Assembly: GCA_027625915.1 (NCBI GenBank)
Contig: JANTQA010000042.1
Location: 4,724,001-4,788,000, forward strand
DNA: 64,000 nucleotides
DNA from: Anaeramoeba flamelloides
Lineage: Eukaryota > Metamonada > Anaeramoebidae
Reading direction: 5' to 3'
The notes under the pieces are model-generated. The model made no database searches. It was not told the origin of the DNA and saw only the letters and a program-made list of their open reading frames with translations. Both the position numbers and the translations under genes were made by a program. Shown here in pieces: positions 35,961-47,488 of the stretch. The stretch's first letter is position 1. Every line of letters begins with the position of its first letter.

Positions 35961-36471
35961 TAAAAAAAAATGTCTATTATATTTACAATATTATTATATG
36001 TATTCGAAATATGGTATTATTATTCTCATATTAAGGTATCTACTTAAAAATAAACTACTTACATCATATATTTTTTTTTCCTAAATTTAACTTTTTACTT
36101 ATTAAAAATTTGAAATATTATTGACATAATATATTATTATTATTATTATTTGTTCTATTTACAAAAATTAAATAACTTATTCTATCTCTTAAAAGTAGAA
36201 AATTAAAATCCAACTAATCAAAAAAGAATGTTAAAAAAAAAAAAAAAAAAAAGTACAATTATTAAATGTTATTACTTTTATAAATCATAATTCTTAATAG
36301 AGATAATTATAACTTCTATATTGTATCAAAAAGCTTGAAAATAGTTATTATTATTATTTTTTGTTTTATAAAAAAAAATATTTAGGAATTATTTGAGGTG
36401 AAAAATCAGAGTAATAAAAATTTTAGAACATAGATACAACATAAATAATTGTTTTCAAGAGGTTTAATATA

Positions 36472-36916
36472 TCGCCGTTCCAAGGTTACCATAAAATTCT
36501 AAATAAAATACAATTGAGTTTTCTATTCTTATTTTCCATTTTCAAAAAATTTGGAAATAAGAGTTATTATTCAAAAAAAATTTTCAATAAATGAGCTATT
36601 ATTCAAATTTTTGCAACACCTAAAAAAAAAATTCAAGATCCCATGAAACTTAAAAATTATCAGTCCAAAATAGTAAAAAAAATATCAATATCTAATGATC
36701 TTTAAAATTTTACCTTTTTTTCAACAGAATTTTTACGTGCTTCATGAGTCTTCAATTTTTTTTTTTTGATTTTCCAAAAATTTGAATAATACCTTCTTTA
36801 TTAAAATTTAATTTTGAATAATAACTCTTATTTCCAAATTTTTTGAAAATGGAAAATAAGAATAGAAAGCTCAATTGTATTTTATTTAGAATTTTATGGT
36901 AGCCTTGGAAAGACTG
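36472..36916. mobile_element. CAGTCTTTCC-family MITE, copy 2
   Basis: Similar along its length to 10685-11133 (ACCATAAAATT, TAAGAGTTATTATT, AATGAGCTATTATTCAAATT) and itself palindromic. The right end, inverted, is CAGTCTTTCCAAGGCTACC. TA lies on both sides (36470-36471 and 36917-36918). Confidence 0.72.
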
Positions 36917-36970
36917 TATCCATTTAATAAACCAAACAAACAATTTTCAAAAAAAAAATATTTTCAAGAA

Positions 36971-37246
36971 ATGAATGATCTCTCTTTCAATAAATATTAT
37001 CAATTTTTAACTTCAAATTCCTTTTTTGTACAATTATTTTTTTTTTTTTGCAGATTTGAAAAAAAAAATTGTTGGTTTATATAATAAGAAACCATTATAT
37101 TCACCCACCCCTGTAAAAATTCTTCCCAGCGAACTGTTTTGGAAATATAGTAATCAAATTCCTAAAATTGAAAATCAAAAAAAATTTTTTTTTTTAATTT
37201 TTTTTGAATTTTTTCACTTTATAGATAATTTTTTCAATTGTTTCTA
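36971..37246 (+). CDS. Possible small spliced gene or orphan exon
   Basis: Bases 37054-37175 encode KKKIVGLYNKKPLYSPTP, continuing VKILPSELFWKYSNQIPK, which looks like real protein and follows a T-rich tract ending in GCAG. An ATG at 36971 opens a short frame ending near GTACAA at 37028; joining the two would need an intron of only 26 bases. After residue IENQ the frame runs into poly-Phe, so the true 3' end is unclear. I do not recognise a family. Confidence 0.25.
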
Positions 37247-37754
37247 ATCAGATGACAAACAAACATACCCACATAAAAAATATATAATAAAAAGTAAATA
37301 TTTACAATCCAACACCTTCCTCATGTAAATATCTCCACAAGGGTTGAAATAAAAAATAATAAAAAAAAAGACGAAAAAATTCAAATATTAATTTAATATT
37401 AAAAGGAATAACAAACAAAAATCAATTAAAAAAAACAGACACAAAATCATTTTCAGCCTGCTCAGCCAAATAATTTTAAAAATTATCCATAATATAGTTT
37501 AACAACTTTATTAAATAAATTCCAATCTCAAAAGTTAAAACGGAAAGTATTAATAAATCTCAAATCAGGATTTTTTTATTAAAAAAAGTATTCAAAAAAT
37601 GATAAAAAATGAGTAAATTCTGAGTATTTTAAAAATTATTTTAGCTTGTGGTGGTTTTAGGATGCTCTTGTTGAGAACCATATAAATAAATAAATCAATA
37701 ATTTTACATGGAAATAAAGACTTTTTAAAAAAATAAGAATTTGGGGAAAATAAC

Positions 37755-38735
37755 TCAATTTTCATCTAAATGCTCCAATTTTTCACACAATTTGGTAATT
37801 AGCATGTCCCTTTCTTTACAGATATTCTCAGATAATTTGATTTGTTTTTTGAGATTTAAAGTGGTCTGTTGTTGTTTGGAGGATTGTGATTCAAGCGAAA
37901 GAAGTTTTTCGTGCAAGAATTGGTTTTCTGTATGAAGAGCAGAGATCCACTGACTCGCATTTTTTGGGAATTCGTCCAGAATCTCCTTTTCAAAATCTTC
38001 TGACGAAACCACAAAACCCTTGAGGCTTTTCATCTCTTTTTCGAACAGCTGTTCATCTAAACGAGAATTTTGAGTTTTTGAAAGATCATTTAACACGAAG
38101 CTCGACACTTCGATTGTGTTCAATAGCTCTGATTGGAAACGATCGATTCCTTTAATTTTTGCTGTGGGGAAGATTTTGCTGAGATACTGCGATGCGTAGT
38201 TGATCTTCGAGAAGAGAAGAAAGGCAGCGCCTTGGTGATCTTCGCGGGATTGAGGATCAAAGATTATCACACGCAATTGATCCTCTTTTTGCTTTCCGTT
38301 TGCTGAAAATAAAATCAGCGCAATCGAGCTTGTCGTTTTTGTTAAAACTGCACCACAGCTTTCAGCCTTATGCTGCTTCATGAGCGTTGTTAAGTGTTTA
38401 AAGATTTGATAAATCTTGTTGGATAAATATTGGTTCTTATTAACAAGATTCAGATAATGTGTAAACCTGCTAAACGAGCGATAGATTTCGTCGCAAGACC
38501 TTGTTTCCAATGGCTTTGGATTCGAAACGAGTGTTAAAATGTCTGTAATTGTTTTGCTTTGCAGATCTTGTATTTTTTTCCTTGTAAAGACTTTAATGAT
38601 AGATTCCAAGCAATACAAGATCCTCAAACTCGTATTTGAAATGTTCTTTTCTTTTTGAGGTGAGAGAATGATATGATACTGTGTGTTTTTTTCTGTTTTG
38701 AATAATTGGCGAAATAACAAATTTGGGGCTTGCAT
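37755..38735 (-). CDS. Unnamed coiled-coil protein with an FDxxxR...GAAFLLF motif
   Basis: ATG at 38735 gives 326 residues; the frame is open 26 codons further up but only from a TTG after a stop. The middle (about residues 126-190) reads SCGAVLTKTTSSIALIL ... IIFDPQSREDHQGAAFLLF ... ASQYLSKIFP. I recall an uncharacterised protist group with the pattern FDSHxR...GAxFLxF...YLxxLFP, which may have a papain-like or USP-like fold. Here His of FDSH is replaced (FDPQ), so any enzyme activity is doubtful. Residues ~260-326 form a coiled coil (ENQFLHEKLLSLESQ onward). There is no membrane segment. Codon use is clearly coding, and richer in G/C than the flanks. Function unknown; family link is from memory and weak. 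Missing upstream exons are possible. Confidence 0.7.
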   Translation of the reverse strand: MQAPNLLFRQLFKTEKNTQYHIILSPQKEKNISNTSLRILYCLESIIKVFTRKKIQDLQSKTITDILTLVSNPKPLETRSCDEIYRSFSRFTHYLNLVNKNQYLSNKIYQIFKHLTTLMKQHKAESCGAVLTKTTSSIALILFSANGKQKEDQLRVIIFDPQSREDHQGAAFLLFSKINYASQYLSKIFPTAKIKGIDRFQSELLNTIEVSSFVLNDLSKTQNSRLDEQLFEKEMKSLKGFVVSSEDFEKEILDEFPKNASQWISALHTENQFLHEKLLSLESQSSKQQQTTLNLKKQIKLSENICKERDMLITKLCEKLEHLDEN

Positions 38736-39126
38736 CGGATTTGAAAATTGGAAGAAAAGCCCAAAATTAAAAAATGATTTTTTGAAAAATCGTCCACGAT
38801 AAGAATAACACAAAAAATGTAGTCACTTTTTTTACTTCAGAACAGTTTTTTTTTTCTTGAAATTCTTCCAAATTTGGAAAGGAATCACAAGATCAGAATT
38901 TTAAAAACTTTTAATTTTATAAGTTTTTACAAGTAAAACTTTTGAAAAACTTGTAATTTAAACAACTTTTTGGCTTTTCAGTTTTCATAAAAAGAGTTTC
39001 AATTATTGTTAGTGAACAGATATTTTTATTTTAGATATCATCAAAAATTTCAATTAAATTCAAAAATGTTATCTTTTCAAAGTATTATTTTTTACGGTTT
39101 TTTTGGATTCTTAAAATTTAAATCAA

Positions 39127-39355
39127 GTACTGTTAATTGTAAAATAAAAAGATCAAAATTTTCATTCAGCTTTCCAAAAAATAACAGTCCAATAATTAAA
39201 ACAAATCAATAAGGTCCCAATTTTAAAAGGGTCTGAATAATTTAAGCATCTTTTAAGAATTAAAAAATTGAAATTTTACAAGATTGATAAAATCTTTTTT
39301 TGGTAAGCTGAATGAAAATTTGGTTCCATTTATTTAGCAACTAATGGTATTTCAA
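39127..39355. repeat. Short MITE, GGAACAAAATTTTCATTCAG family, copy 3
   Basis: The left arm is CTGTTAATTGTAAAATAAAA with AAAATTTTCATTCAGCTTTC. The right arm is GTAAGCTGAATGAAAATTTG and GTTCCATTTATTTAGCAAC. About 229 bases. The short frame across it is an artefact. Confidence 0.6.
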
Positions 39356-39379
39356 ATATAAAAACAATTTGAAAGATTA

Positions 39380-39930
39380 CAGTCAGTTTCACTTTTAAGG
39401 CACAAACTTTCAACGAAATTTAAGGCACATTAAAAATCTCAAATTAAGGTACAAAATTCCGAATTCTAAATAAGATTCAATATGAATGTTGTATAAAATA
39501 AAGTTTTTACAATTTTAGAGATAAATAAAGAGTTACATGCCTTTCCCTAATTTTTGGTAATAGTATACAAAAGGTGCATTTTTATTTTTGTCATAAATTT
39601 ATTTTAGATATTAAATCGTTTGGTAAATATCAATAAATTGTTTGAAAAATGATTTTTTTGAAAAAATTAAAAGATTTTTTATTTACCAAATGATTTTTTG
39701 ATTAAAATCATTATTAGTTTATTAATATAATCAGGTATTATATTTACTATAATATAATTTTGTGTAATTGCATGGAACTCTTTATTTATCTCTAAAATTG
39801 TAAAAACTTTATTTTATACAACATTCATATTGAATCTTGTTTAGAATTCGGAATTTTATTCCTTAATTTGAGATTTTTAATGTGCCTTAAATTTTGTTGA
39901 AAGTTTGTGTCTTAAAAGTGAAACTGACTG
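39380..39930. mobile_element. TA-flanked fold-back element, CAGTCAGTTTCACTTTTAAG ends, copy 1
   Basis: The left end CAGTCAGTTTCACTTTTAAG, with AAGGCACAAACTTTCAACG after it, is mirrored at the right by GTCTTAAAAGTGAAACTGACTG. The arms are complementary for roughly 170 bases each (GATAAATAAAGAGTTACATG against CATGGAACTCTTTATTTATC). TA flanks at 39378-39379 and 39931-39932. Typical of Tc1/mariner-derived MITEs. No coding. Confidence 0.8.
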
Positions 39931-40164
39931 TATCAGAAACTGAAATCTTGTAGATTGCCAGTTTGTAAGTTTGAAAAAGTCTTGAAAGTATATATATATA
40001 TGGATTGTTCTATTCTTGTTATGTCTTTGATTTCAATATTTGGAACAGCTTCAGAATCTTTTTTTTTTTTATTAATTTCCTATTAATAACTTGACAAACT
40101 GTTTTATTTCATTAATTAAGAGAGAAAAAAATTGTGTTTTTGTGAAAAAAAAAACGACTTGCAA

Positions 40165-40325
40165 ACTTCTCAAACAATGTTTCAATAAAAAATTCAAGGA
40201 TTTGTTTTCTATAGATGTAAACACTTCAAGGGACAAAGGAGCCGTCAATAAATGAATATCGAAATCGGGTAATGGTTTGTTAAAGTTCAACAAGTGAAAA
40301 GGAAATCCGAAAAATGAAAGATCAC
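40165..40325 (-). CDS. Candidate orphan exon, minus strand
   Basis: The minus strand reads GFPFHLLNFNKPLPDFDI, then HLLTAPLSLEVFTSIENK, then SLNFLLKHCLRSLQ, with varied codons unlike the surrounding AT repeats. An AATAG acceptor-like site precedes it near 40325, and GTTTGC or GTCGTT donor-like sites follow near 40160. No start codon and no partner exon could be assigned; it could belong upstream of the minus-strand gene at 37755-38735. No recognised domain. Confidence 0.3.
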
Positions 40326-40569
40326 TATTTCAAATTGTGGTAAAAAATAAATTAACCATTTTTTTAACAAAGTAAAAACTTGTAAAAAGGACTTAATATT
40401 TGTAAAAAAGTTCACCAATAATATTATATCATTGTATCTCATAAGGACACTATTATGTCTTTGTAAAAACCTTTTTTTTTAACTTTTATTGATTTTTTCT
40501 CAATTTCAGAAATTGGTGTCTACTAAGAAGAATATTAAGATCAAATCATTTTGTTATTCAGCGCATAAC

Positions 40570-41270
40570 TAGATTCGTGTTACATGGTTCAAATGTCTCT
40601 AAAAAATAGATTGCAAAGTAGAAATATTCGTTGATCCTTATCAATTAAAAATGATCTTTGTATTAGTAAAAAACTCCAACAATTTAAAAGAAAAATCTGG
40701 ATTTCGCCACAAATTTAAAGATTGAATTATCAATATTCAGATAACAAAGTTGTAAAATATATTTATTAAATTTGTGGCGAAATGTAGATTAGTAACTAAA
40801 AAATTCAATTTTTTTTTATAAATTAATTTAATTAAAGAATTGATTTTTTTGACAAATTATTTCCAAAATATTGGAAATATATTGATGTTACAATTAGCTT
40901 TATAAAAAGGAAACTAAACTAATCAATCTTTACGTTTTTTATGTTGATGATTATTGAGTTAATCTTTAAAATTAAAAAATTATAAAAATAGTGACTTGAG
41001 GAAGTTCTAAATCTGAATTATTAATTACTGTAATAATATTTTTTGGTGTTCTATTTTTAGATTTTGAAAAGGAATTAAAAAAAATATTTTTATCAAAAAT
41101 GAAAATTTCTTCAGAGTGATCATTAGAAAAAAATGTAATAATAAAATTTTGTACAATAAGATTTATAATTGATTTTTAGAGCTATTTTAGGCATGACTCA
41201 TTAATATCATTTACACCCAATTACAACATACTTTGATAATAGAGAAATCTATTGTGAAGATAATCCCTTA
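40570..41270. mobile_element. GGGATTATCGTCACAATAG-end element, copy 2
   Basis: It matches 23961-24712 in the same direction (TCAATTAAAAATGATCTTTG, GATTGAATTATCAATATTCA, TTACACCCAATTACAACATA, TCTATTGTGAAGATAATCCC). The left terminus is missing or too diverged to see, so it looks truncated. Confidence 0.6.
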
Positions 41271-41426
41271 AATATGAACTTTTAGAAGAAAACAAATAAA
41301 ATATCTTGATTTAAATTGTTTTTGTTTGAAATGTCAACTAAATATTGTAAGAATCAAACAAAAGAGATAAATATTAACTTCTTATAGTCTTTACAATTCA
41401 AAATAATTTATAGAAAATGTAATTTA

Positions 41427-41622
41427 CAGTCAGTTTCACTTTTAAGGCACAAACTATCAACGAAATTTAAGGCAAAAAAAAAATCTCAAATTAAAGCACA
41501 AAATTCAGATTCTAGTAAAATAAAGTGTAAAAAAAAAAATTCCAGATTTTTGCCTTAACTTGGGATTTTTCATATGACTTAAATTTCGTTGAAAATGTGT
41601 GTCTTAAAAGTGGAACTGACTG
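41427..41622. mobile_element. CAGTCAGTTTCACTTTTAAG-end MITE, copy 2
   Basis: A 196-base short relative of 39380-39930 with the same ends and TA flanks (41425-41426 and 41623-41624). It lacks the central part of the longer copy. Confidence 0.8.
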
Positions 41623-41632
41623 TAATTATTGA

Positions 41633-42277
41633 AAAAAAGTCAAATTTAAAAATAAATCAATTATTAATCTAACTTAAAATTTTCGCTAAATCATTTAAAT
41701 TTAAAAAAAATTCCAGTTGAGAAAAATTTCCAAATTTTCCAATGAATAACATTTTTTCTTTTTTTTTCAGATTCAATAAATATTTTTTTTTATTATTAAT
41801 ATTTTAGAATCAAAGATATATATATTTTTAGTTTTTAAAAGTTAATCAACAAATAGAACTAATATTCTATGTGATCCGATAATACATTTTATAATTATTA
41901 AATTGTTTCTTAAAGTGTTTTAGGCACTGTTGGGGTGCAAAAAGCCTAAAAAATTAAATAACATATGATGTGTTTTAATCAGAAAGAATAAGAATTTTTT
42001 AATATTTTGACAAACTTTTCAAATTAAAAAACAAAATTTTTGACAAAATTTTTGAAAAATAATAAAAATTACTTAAATGAAGTTATTTTTTTCAAATATT
42101 GAAATTTTTTTTCAAATTATTTTTTTATTGTAAGTTGCTATACAATTTTTTAATTATGAACTTTTCTTTCTAAGATATTTTTTTTAAAATTCTATATCTT
42201 TTAATCTTTTCAAAATAATCCAAATTAAAATCTTGATTTCAGAGGCTATTGGGATCTTTGGTGTTCTAAGGGATATA
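41633..42277. mobile_element. TATATCCCTTAGCACC-family element, copy 3 (partial)
   Basis: Bases ~41640-42277 match the last ~640 bases of copy 2 in the same orientation: TTTTCGCTAAATCATTTAAA, GTTGGGGTGCAAAAAGCC, GATGTGTTTTAATCA and the end TTCTAAGGGATATATA. The other half is absent; the break lies just beside the 41427-41622 MITE. Confidence 0.55.
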
Positions 42278-43074
42278 TATTAACAACATTTCAAAAATTG
42301 TGACACGCTTTAAATATTAATTTGAAATCCATTGCATATAATTTAGTAGTCAATAACAACTAATAACTACATATGATGAATAATTCACTTTTACATTATT
42401 CTAAGCATATAAAAACCTGATATTTTAAAAATTAAAAAAAATAAATAAACCCAAAAACTAAATAAAAAACAGTTACAATTTTTGAAATGGGTAATTATTG
42501 GTTTTTTATTACTGTACTTCCACTTAAAAAAATTTTACAAGAATATTTTTGGTTGATAATTAACTTCATTTTAAAAGGCATTGTATAGTCTCAATTTTCT
42601 GGGCGATTATTGGCATTTTGGAATATATTTTGAGTTTTTACTACATGGTATTTTGCAATAAAAGAATAAAATAAAAGAGGGAAAAAAAAAAAGAAAAAAA
42701 ATAAAAAAAGACAAAAAATAAAAAAGGAATAAACATTTGAAAACCCAAAATAAAACTTTGATAAATTCATAGAAAATGATTTTTATCTAGAAAATTAAAA
42801 TTTTTTGATAATAATATGGGATATAACCACAGAAGGATTCCAAAAACATAATAAAGTGAGTCAAACTTTTTGAAAAATAACTTATATAATATATATATAT
42901 ATATATATACAAGATGATAACATGAGCAAAGTATTAATCCCATTTTAATGTTATTTGTTTCTTGATTTGAAAAAAAAAACAAAGAAGAGTGCATTAAATT
43001 TCAATTTTTTAGAAAAGGTATGTTTAATCATCCAATATTCATATAAAAATTCACCTCAAATCTGACTGAAAGCA
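42278..43074. other. Gene-free stretch
   Basis: AT-rich spacer with an AT microsatellite at about 42885-42909. No gene seen. Confidence 0.4.
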
Positions 43075-43330
43075 CATTTAAGAGATTTCCCCAAAAGTGG
43101 AATTTTTTCAAATTTTTTTTATATAATATATTTTTATAAAAAGGTATTTCTATTTGTAAATTGATAATATAAAATATTAGGTAAATAGATATTAAATGAA
43201 TCAATATCTAGGATTTATTTCAAAATATCTTTGAAAATTGAAAAATAAATAACAATATTTATTATTGAATAAATGGTGGGTTGTAAATTTCGTAATAAAA
43301 CTGGAAATATTGTATGTTTTTCAAAACTCT
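43075..43330. repeat. Dispersed repeat related to 21640-21910
   Basis: GATTTCCCCAAAAGTGGAAT, AAGGTATTTCTATTTG, GAATCAATATCTAGG, TTTATTATTGAATAAATGG and AAAACTGGAA in the order seen at 21640-21910. Confidence 0.4.
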
Positions 43331-43809
43331 TTTAAATAATTAAATATATTTTTCGATTTTTCTTCTGATTTGAAATTTTTCGGTGGTTTATACGTCTTTA
43401 GAAAAAATGTTAAGTCTGTAAAATACATGAAAAAATATCAATAATCACAAATAAACAAATATCATCTAATCATTTCATTTGAAATTTTTGTAACATTAAT
43501 TACAATAATGTTTTAGAAAAGATGAAATTAAATAGTTATAAAGAGTTAATTTATGATTAATGATTCTGTGGTGTATTTCAATAATTTTAATGTTATAATT
43601 AGGCTTTTTATCGATAATTTCAAATAAATTTCCCTCATTTTTTTGGAAATTGCTTTTTAAGAAATATAAGTGTATATACTTTTAATAAAAAAAAATTTTG
43701 CATTCTTAAATAAATGATATGAATAAAATGGTATATAATTTTGAAATATCATCAATGTACTAACAAAACAATATTCATTATTATCATTTTATTATAGAAA
43801 ATCTACATT
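43331..43809. other. Gene-free stretch
   Basis: AT-rich sequence without a recognisable gene or repeat. Confidence 0.35.
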
Positions 43810-45010
43810 AGGTGTCTTTCAGGAATTCGTAACTCTAAAAAAAAAAATCTAGTAAATTTAATAGCAAATTCAAAAAAAAAAATTACCATATCTTGAAATT
43901 CTAAAATACAAGAAAAAAATCTGATAATTACTATATCAAAACTTACTGTTAATGGCATTTTCCCAAATGAATTATTGTTTTTAAAAATTTGATCCATTTT
44001 TCAGATTTTTGATAAATCCAAAATCTAACATATTTCTGAATTATTTAAAAAATTATTTTCTTTAAAAGAAGAAAGAAATCTTATTGTTTATATTAGCTGT
44101 TTACATAAATATCCTTTATAAATAAAAACAACTAAGTTCTAAAATAACCCAGTTTAAAAATCTACAAAATTTAAAAAAATTATAATAATTCTTTTAAACT
44201 TAAAAAAAATATAATTTCTTTTATTCAACCCAAATTTTGAATCAATTTTTTGATTTTTTTGAACAAAAAAATATTATAAAAATCTTAAAATCTTTAATTT
44301 AAAAAGTTATCCTAAAATATCTTTTTAAAAACCTGGGATAATTCAATTTACTTTATAAAGAAATACATTTTAATTTGATTATTATTTCTATTCAATAATT
44401 AATAACATATTCTTAATTCTTCCCGTGAATTTTTAATAACAAAAAATATCAATATAGTTTTGCAGTTATTTCTCAACTTTATAATTTATTAAACCAATCA
44501 AATTATTTTCAATTAAAAATTCTACTAAAAAAAAAATTATCGAATATTATCAAATAACTGATTTTAATAATAGTAGTTAGTTAATTGTACTCTGAAATAT
44601 TTGAAAAAAAGAATATTGCCTAATCTTTGAAGTTTCTAGAAATTCAATAAATATATATGAATAAAAAAAAGATCAATTTTTCTTGAGATCTTCAAAGGAT
44701 TCAATATTTGATTTATTTTTATTGTATTTTTTAAATAAGATTAAATTCCCAATGTTATTTGTTAATAAAATAGTTCATAAATTACACAAAGTGAGATTTT
44801 ATTATAAAAACTAATGTTTTGAAAATTTTTCTTTTTTATATTTGGATCTAAAAAATCCAAACAAAAAAGGATCCGATCTTTTAACTGAAAATTTAAGATA
44901 AGGAAAAATAAATTTTTTTATAAATGATAGCTCATTCCTCTATAATTGATTCAAAAGTTTTCTATATCAGGTTTTAATTGTATCCTTGTGAAAATAAGTG
45001 CTCTATTGCC
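43810..45010. repeat. 1.2-kb dispersed repeat, copy 2
   Basis: Collinear with 16441-17650 (AGTAAATTTAATAG, ATGAATTATTGTTTTT, AACATATTTCTGAATTAT, TTCAATATTTGATTTATTTT, TATCCTTGTGAAAATAAGTG). Diverged, with many small gaps. It ends about 210 bases before the TMEM209 start. Confidence 0.6.
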
Positions 45011-45220
45011 CGTAGATGGGAATAACAAATATAGAAATATATTTTCAAAATAACTAACCATAATCTTGAATGAACTTTCTTTTAATTCTTCATTTTCAAC
45101 ACCAAGATACTTTTTAGAAAAAAGTATAACCTATTTTTTAAACATTTTTTCTTTTCTTCTCCCAAAACCCAAGAAGAACAAAATAATAAAAAAAAAAAAA
45201 AAAAGATCTTACTATTCGTT

Positions 45221-47488
45221 ATGATTAGTCACTCACAAAAAAAAAGATCTTCAAGAAAATTAAAAATTCAAGATCATGAATTTTCACCATGGGAATCAAA
45301 GAAAAGTTCAAGGACTTTAAAAATTTATCAACAGCATGCACAAAAACAACGATCACTTTTCCAATTAAAATATTTGGTCGTATTGTTAACAATCGTCATC
45401 ATTTTTGCAATTTTGCATTCTGAAGGATACCTGAGTACTTTTGTTTTTGTTTTTTTTGAATTGGTGGTCTTGCTTGTTTTCATCACGTTATTACAAGCAA
45501 AAAAGGATCCAAATTTTCAAAAAATCAATTCGACACAATTACTACTCTTAGGTCTGCCACGAAAGGTGCTCTTAAAAATCTTGGGGAAAGAAAATGGAAC
45601 AAGAAGTCAGGGAAACGAGTCCTTTCCCAGATCCCAAAAAAAAGAAGGGCAAAACTCAAAAAAAAAAGGCACTGAAAATGAAAAAGAAAAAGTAAAAAAA
45701 AAAAAAAAAAAAAAAGGATTGACTGCCTTTGACTTGCTGGTGTTTGACGAGCAAGGTGGATCAAAAAAGCAAACACCAAACAAAAATTTAGTAAATTCTG
45801 CAAAAAAGAATCAAATTTATGGGAGCAACCCAAATTCGCCATCGACATCTTTGTCGCCATCACAAATCCAGATCTTCAATTCGCCGACACAAAGATCGCC
45901 TCGCTATAATCAACTTGGAACACCGCCACAATTTAATAGACACCGCATGGGCAGTTATACACACCTCTCGAATGAACAACAAAGCAAAAATCAATTTAAT
46001 GCCTATGTCCAAATGGGCTCAAGAACAACAGCAACCAACAACAATAGTTACAATAGAAAATTGGAAAATGAAATAAAGAAAAGAAACAAGGTTAAATCAC
46101 CTTCCTCCCCGTTAGAGAAATCGCTTGGGGGGACTCGAAAATTGATCGACAGCGATATAAGGGTTTTATCCACAAGCAAATCAAAAAAGAATTCAAAATC
46201 GGAAACAAAATTTTCTTCGAATTCTCAAAAAATCAATTCACTAAATGTTACTAAAATGAGGGATATTAAATTAAATGATCAAGACAGTTTCCTGAATTAT
46301 GGGAATGAAGATTATTCAAATAATCTCAACTATGACTCCAATTTAAATTCCAATTATGGCAAACACCATCAAAGCAATCGATTAGCACAGCAACAACAGT
46401 TCCAAAAAAATTATTACCAACAAAACAATTTTTCAAGGAACTATAACGTTAAAAATGAAAACTATGAAGAATTAGTTTATGACTCTGACGAGTCTGAAGA
46501 AGACATTGATTTCAACTTTTCCAAAGCATATCCTAAAAATAAAGAAAATCATTTAATAAAGCAACAATCGTTTACGACATGGATTTCAAAATCAGGAAGG
46601 AACCCAAACTCGCAATTAAGGCAGTCTGTAAGCAAATACTTGCCATCAAGAAGAAAAACCCGAGACGTTTCCGAGGAGCAACACTCAACGCATTTGGCAC
46701 TATCCCAGCTGCGCCAATTAAATTTATCCGAGGAAAGAGTCTCCGAATGGGTCGAAAAGTTAAAGCGGTGGGTAACGCCCAAAATTTTCTTGCCGCATGT
46801 GCACTATATCGAAGACATTAATCGGCAATTGGCCAAAAATGAGGTCACGCAGTGCCTAGTATTTGAGCAAAACACTTCTTTGAATGGTTACCGAAGCCAA
46901 AAGTCCCTCTTCCAACGCGAATCCGATAACCGCGAAAATAAACGTAAAGACGCCGAGCTGATCCGCCAAACATTGGAAAATAATAAAAATGAGCCTATTA
47001 TACAGGAAAGAACAAAATTATTCAATATGTTTAAAATACCGGGATATTCGCAATCGCCAGAATACGCCATTAACAGAATCACCGAACTTGCAGCTAGCGG
47101 CAGAATAATCGGCTTTAAATGGAACTCGGGTGGATCCTGGTACGGCAGGCCCTTTAAATCCTATAAGGGAGCGCTACCACCAGATGCAATTTTGTTTGCC
47201 CATTTAATAAATTTGTTCCTTGGAACAGCACAGCTGGAGGATTTTGTCAGGTTTGAAAAAACTCCAGTAGAGCAAGTTAGATCAGTAGCAGTCGTTTTGA
47301 AAACTAAAAACCCACCTCATTTCGTAGTCATCTGTAAACAAAAACTTTGGCATATAATACCAGGATCTGAAAATGTTTTCCACGCATTTGTCTTGTTTTT
47401 ATATGCGGTGAAAAAACATTTTCATGGAATGCTTGGAGATGTCAGTTTAGAAAATGGCGCTCTTGATATGCTTTCCATTTTTAAATAA
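45221..47488 (+). CDS. TMEM209: TMEM209 homologue (nuclear-envelope membrane protein)
   Basis: TMEM209 is a nuclear-envelope protein reported to associate with nuclear-pore components in animals; its family is listed as 'cytochrome B561, N-terminal' although it is not a cytochrome. Single exon, 755 residues. Two membrane helices lie near residues 50-66 and 71-91. A long Lys/Ser/Asn/Gln-rich linker follows, and the conserved C-terminal domain runs from about 495 to 755. Diagnostic stretches are LSEERVSEWVEKLKRWVT, IEDINRQLAKNEVTQC, RIIGFKWNSGGSWYGRPF, LPPDAILFAHLINLFLG, NPPHFVVICKQKLWHI, NVFHAFVLFLYAVKKH and the closing GMLGDVSLENGALDMLSIF. All fall in the order seen in animal TMEM209. A run of more than 20 A near 45690-45715 encodes poly-Lys and is a likely sequencing risk, but the frame is intact across it. 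Confidence 0.9.
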   Translation: MISHSQKKRSSRKLKIQDHEFSPWESKKSSRTLKIYQQHAQKQRSLFQLKYLVVLLTIVIIFAILHSEGYLSTFVFVFFELVVLLVFITLLQAKKDPNFQKINSTQLLLLGLPRKVLLKILGKENGTRSQGNESFPRSQKKEGQNSKKKGTENEKEKVKKKKKKKGLTAFDLLVFDEQGGSKKQTPNKNLVNSAKKNQIYGSNPNSPSTSLSPSQIQIFNSPTQRSPRYNQLGTPPQFNRHRMGSYTHLSNEQQSKNQFNAYVQMGSRTTATNNNSYNRKLENEIKKRNKVKSPSSPLEKSLGGTRKLIDSDIRVLSTSKSKKNSKSETKFSSNSQKINSLNVTKMRDIKLNDQDSFLNYGNEDYSNNLNYDSNLNSNYGKHHQSNRLAQQQQFQKNYYQQNNFSRNYNVKNENYEELVYDSDESEEDIDFNFSKAYPKNKENHLIKQQSFTTWISKSGRNPNSQLRQSVSKYLPSRRKTRDVSEEQHSTHLALSQLRQLNLSEERVSEWVEKLKRWVTPKIFLPHVHYIEDINRQLAKNEVTQCLVFEQNTSLNGYRSQKSLFQRESDNRENKRKDAELIRQTLENNKNEPIIQERTKLFNMFKIPGYSQSPEYAINRITELAASGRIIGFKWNSGGSWYGRPFKSYKGALPPDAILFAHLINLFLGTAQLEDFVRFEKTPVEQVRSVAVVLKTKNPPHFVVICKQKLWHIIPGSENVFHAFVLFLYAVKKHFHGMLGDVSLENGALDMLSIFK

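Noticed and set aside
45525-47082. Several frames inside TMEM209 on both strands
   Set aside because: Shadows of the 755-residue gene, which carries the recognised domain.
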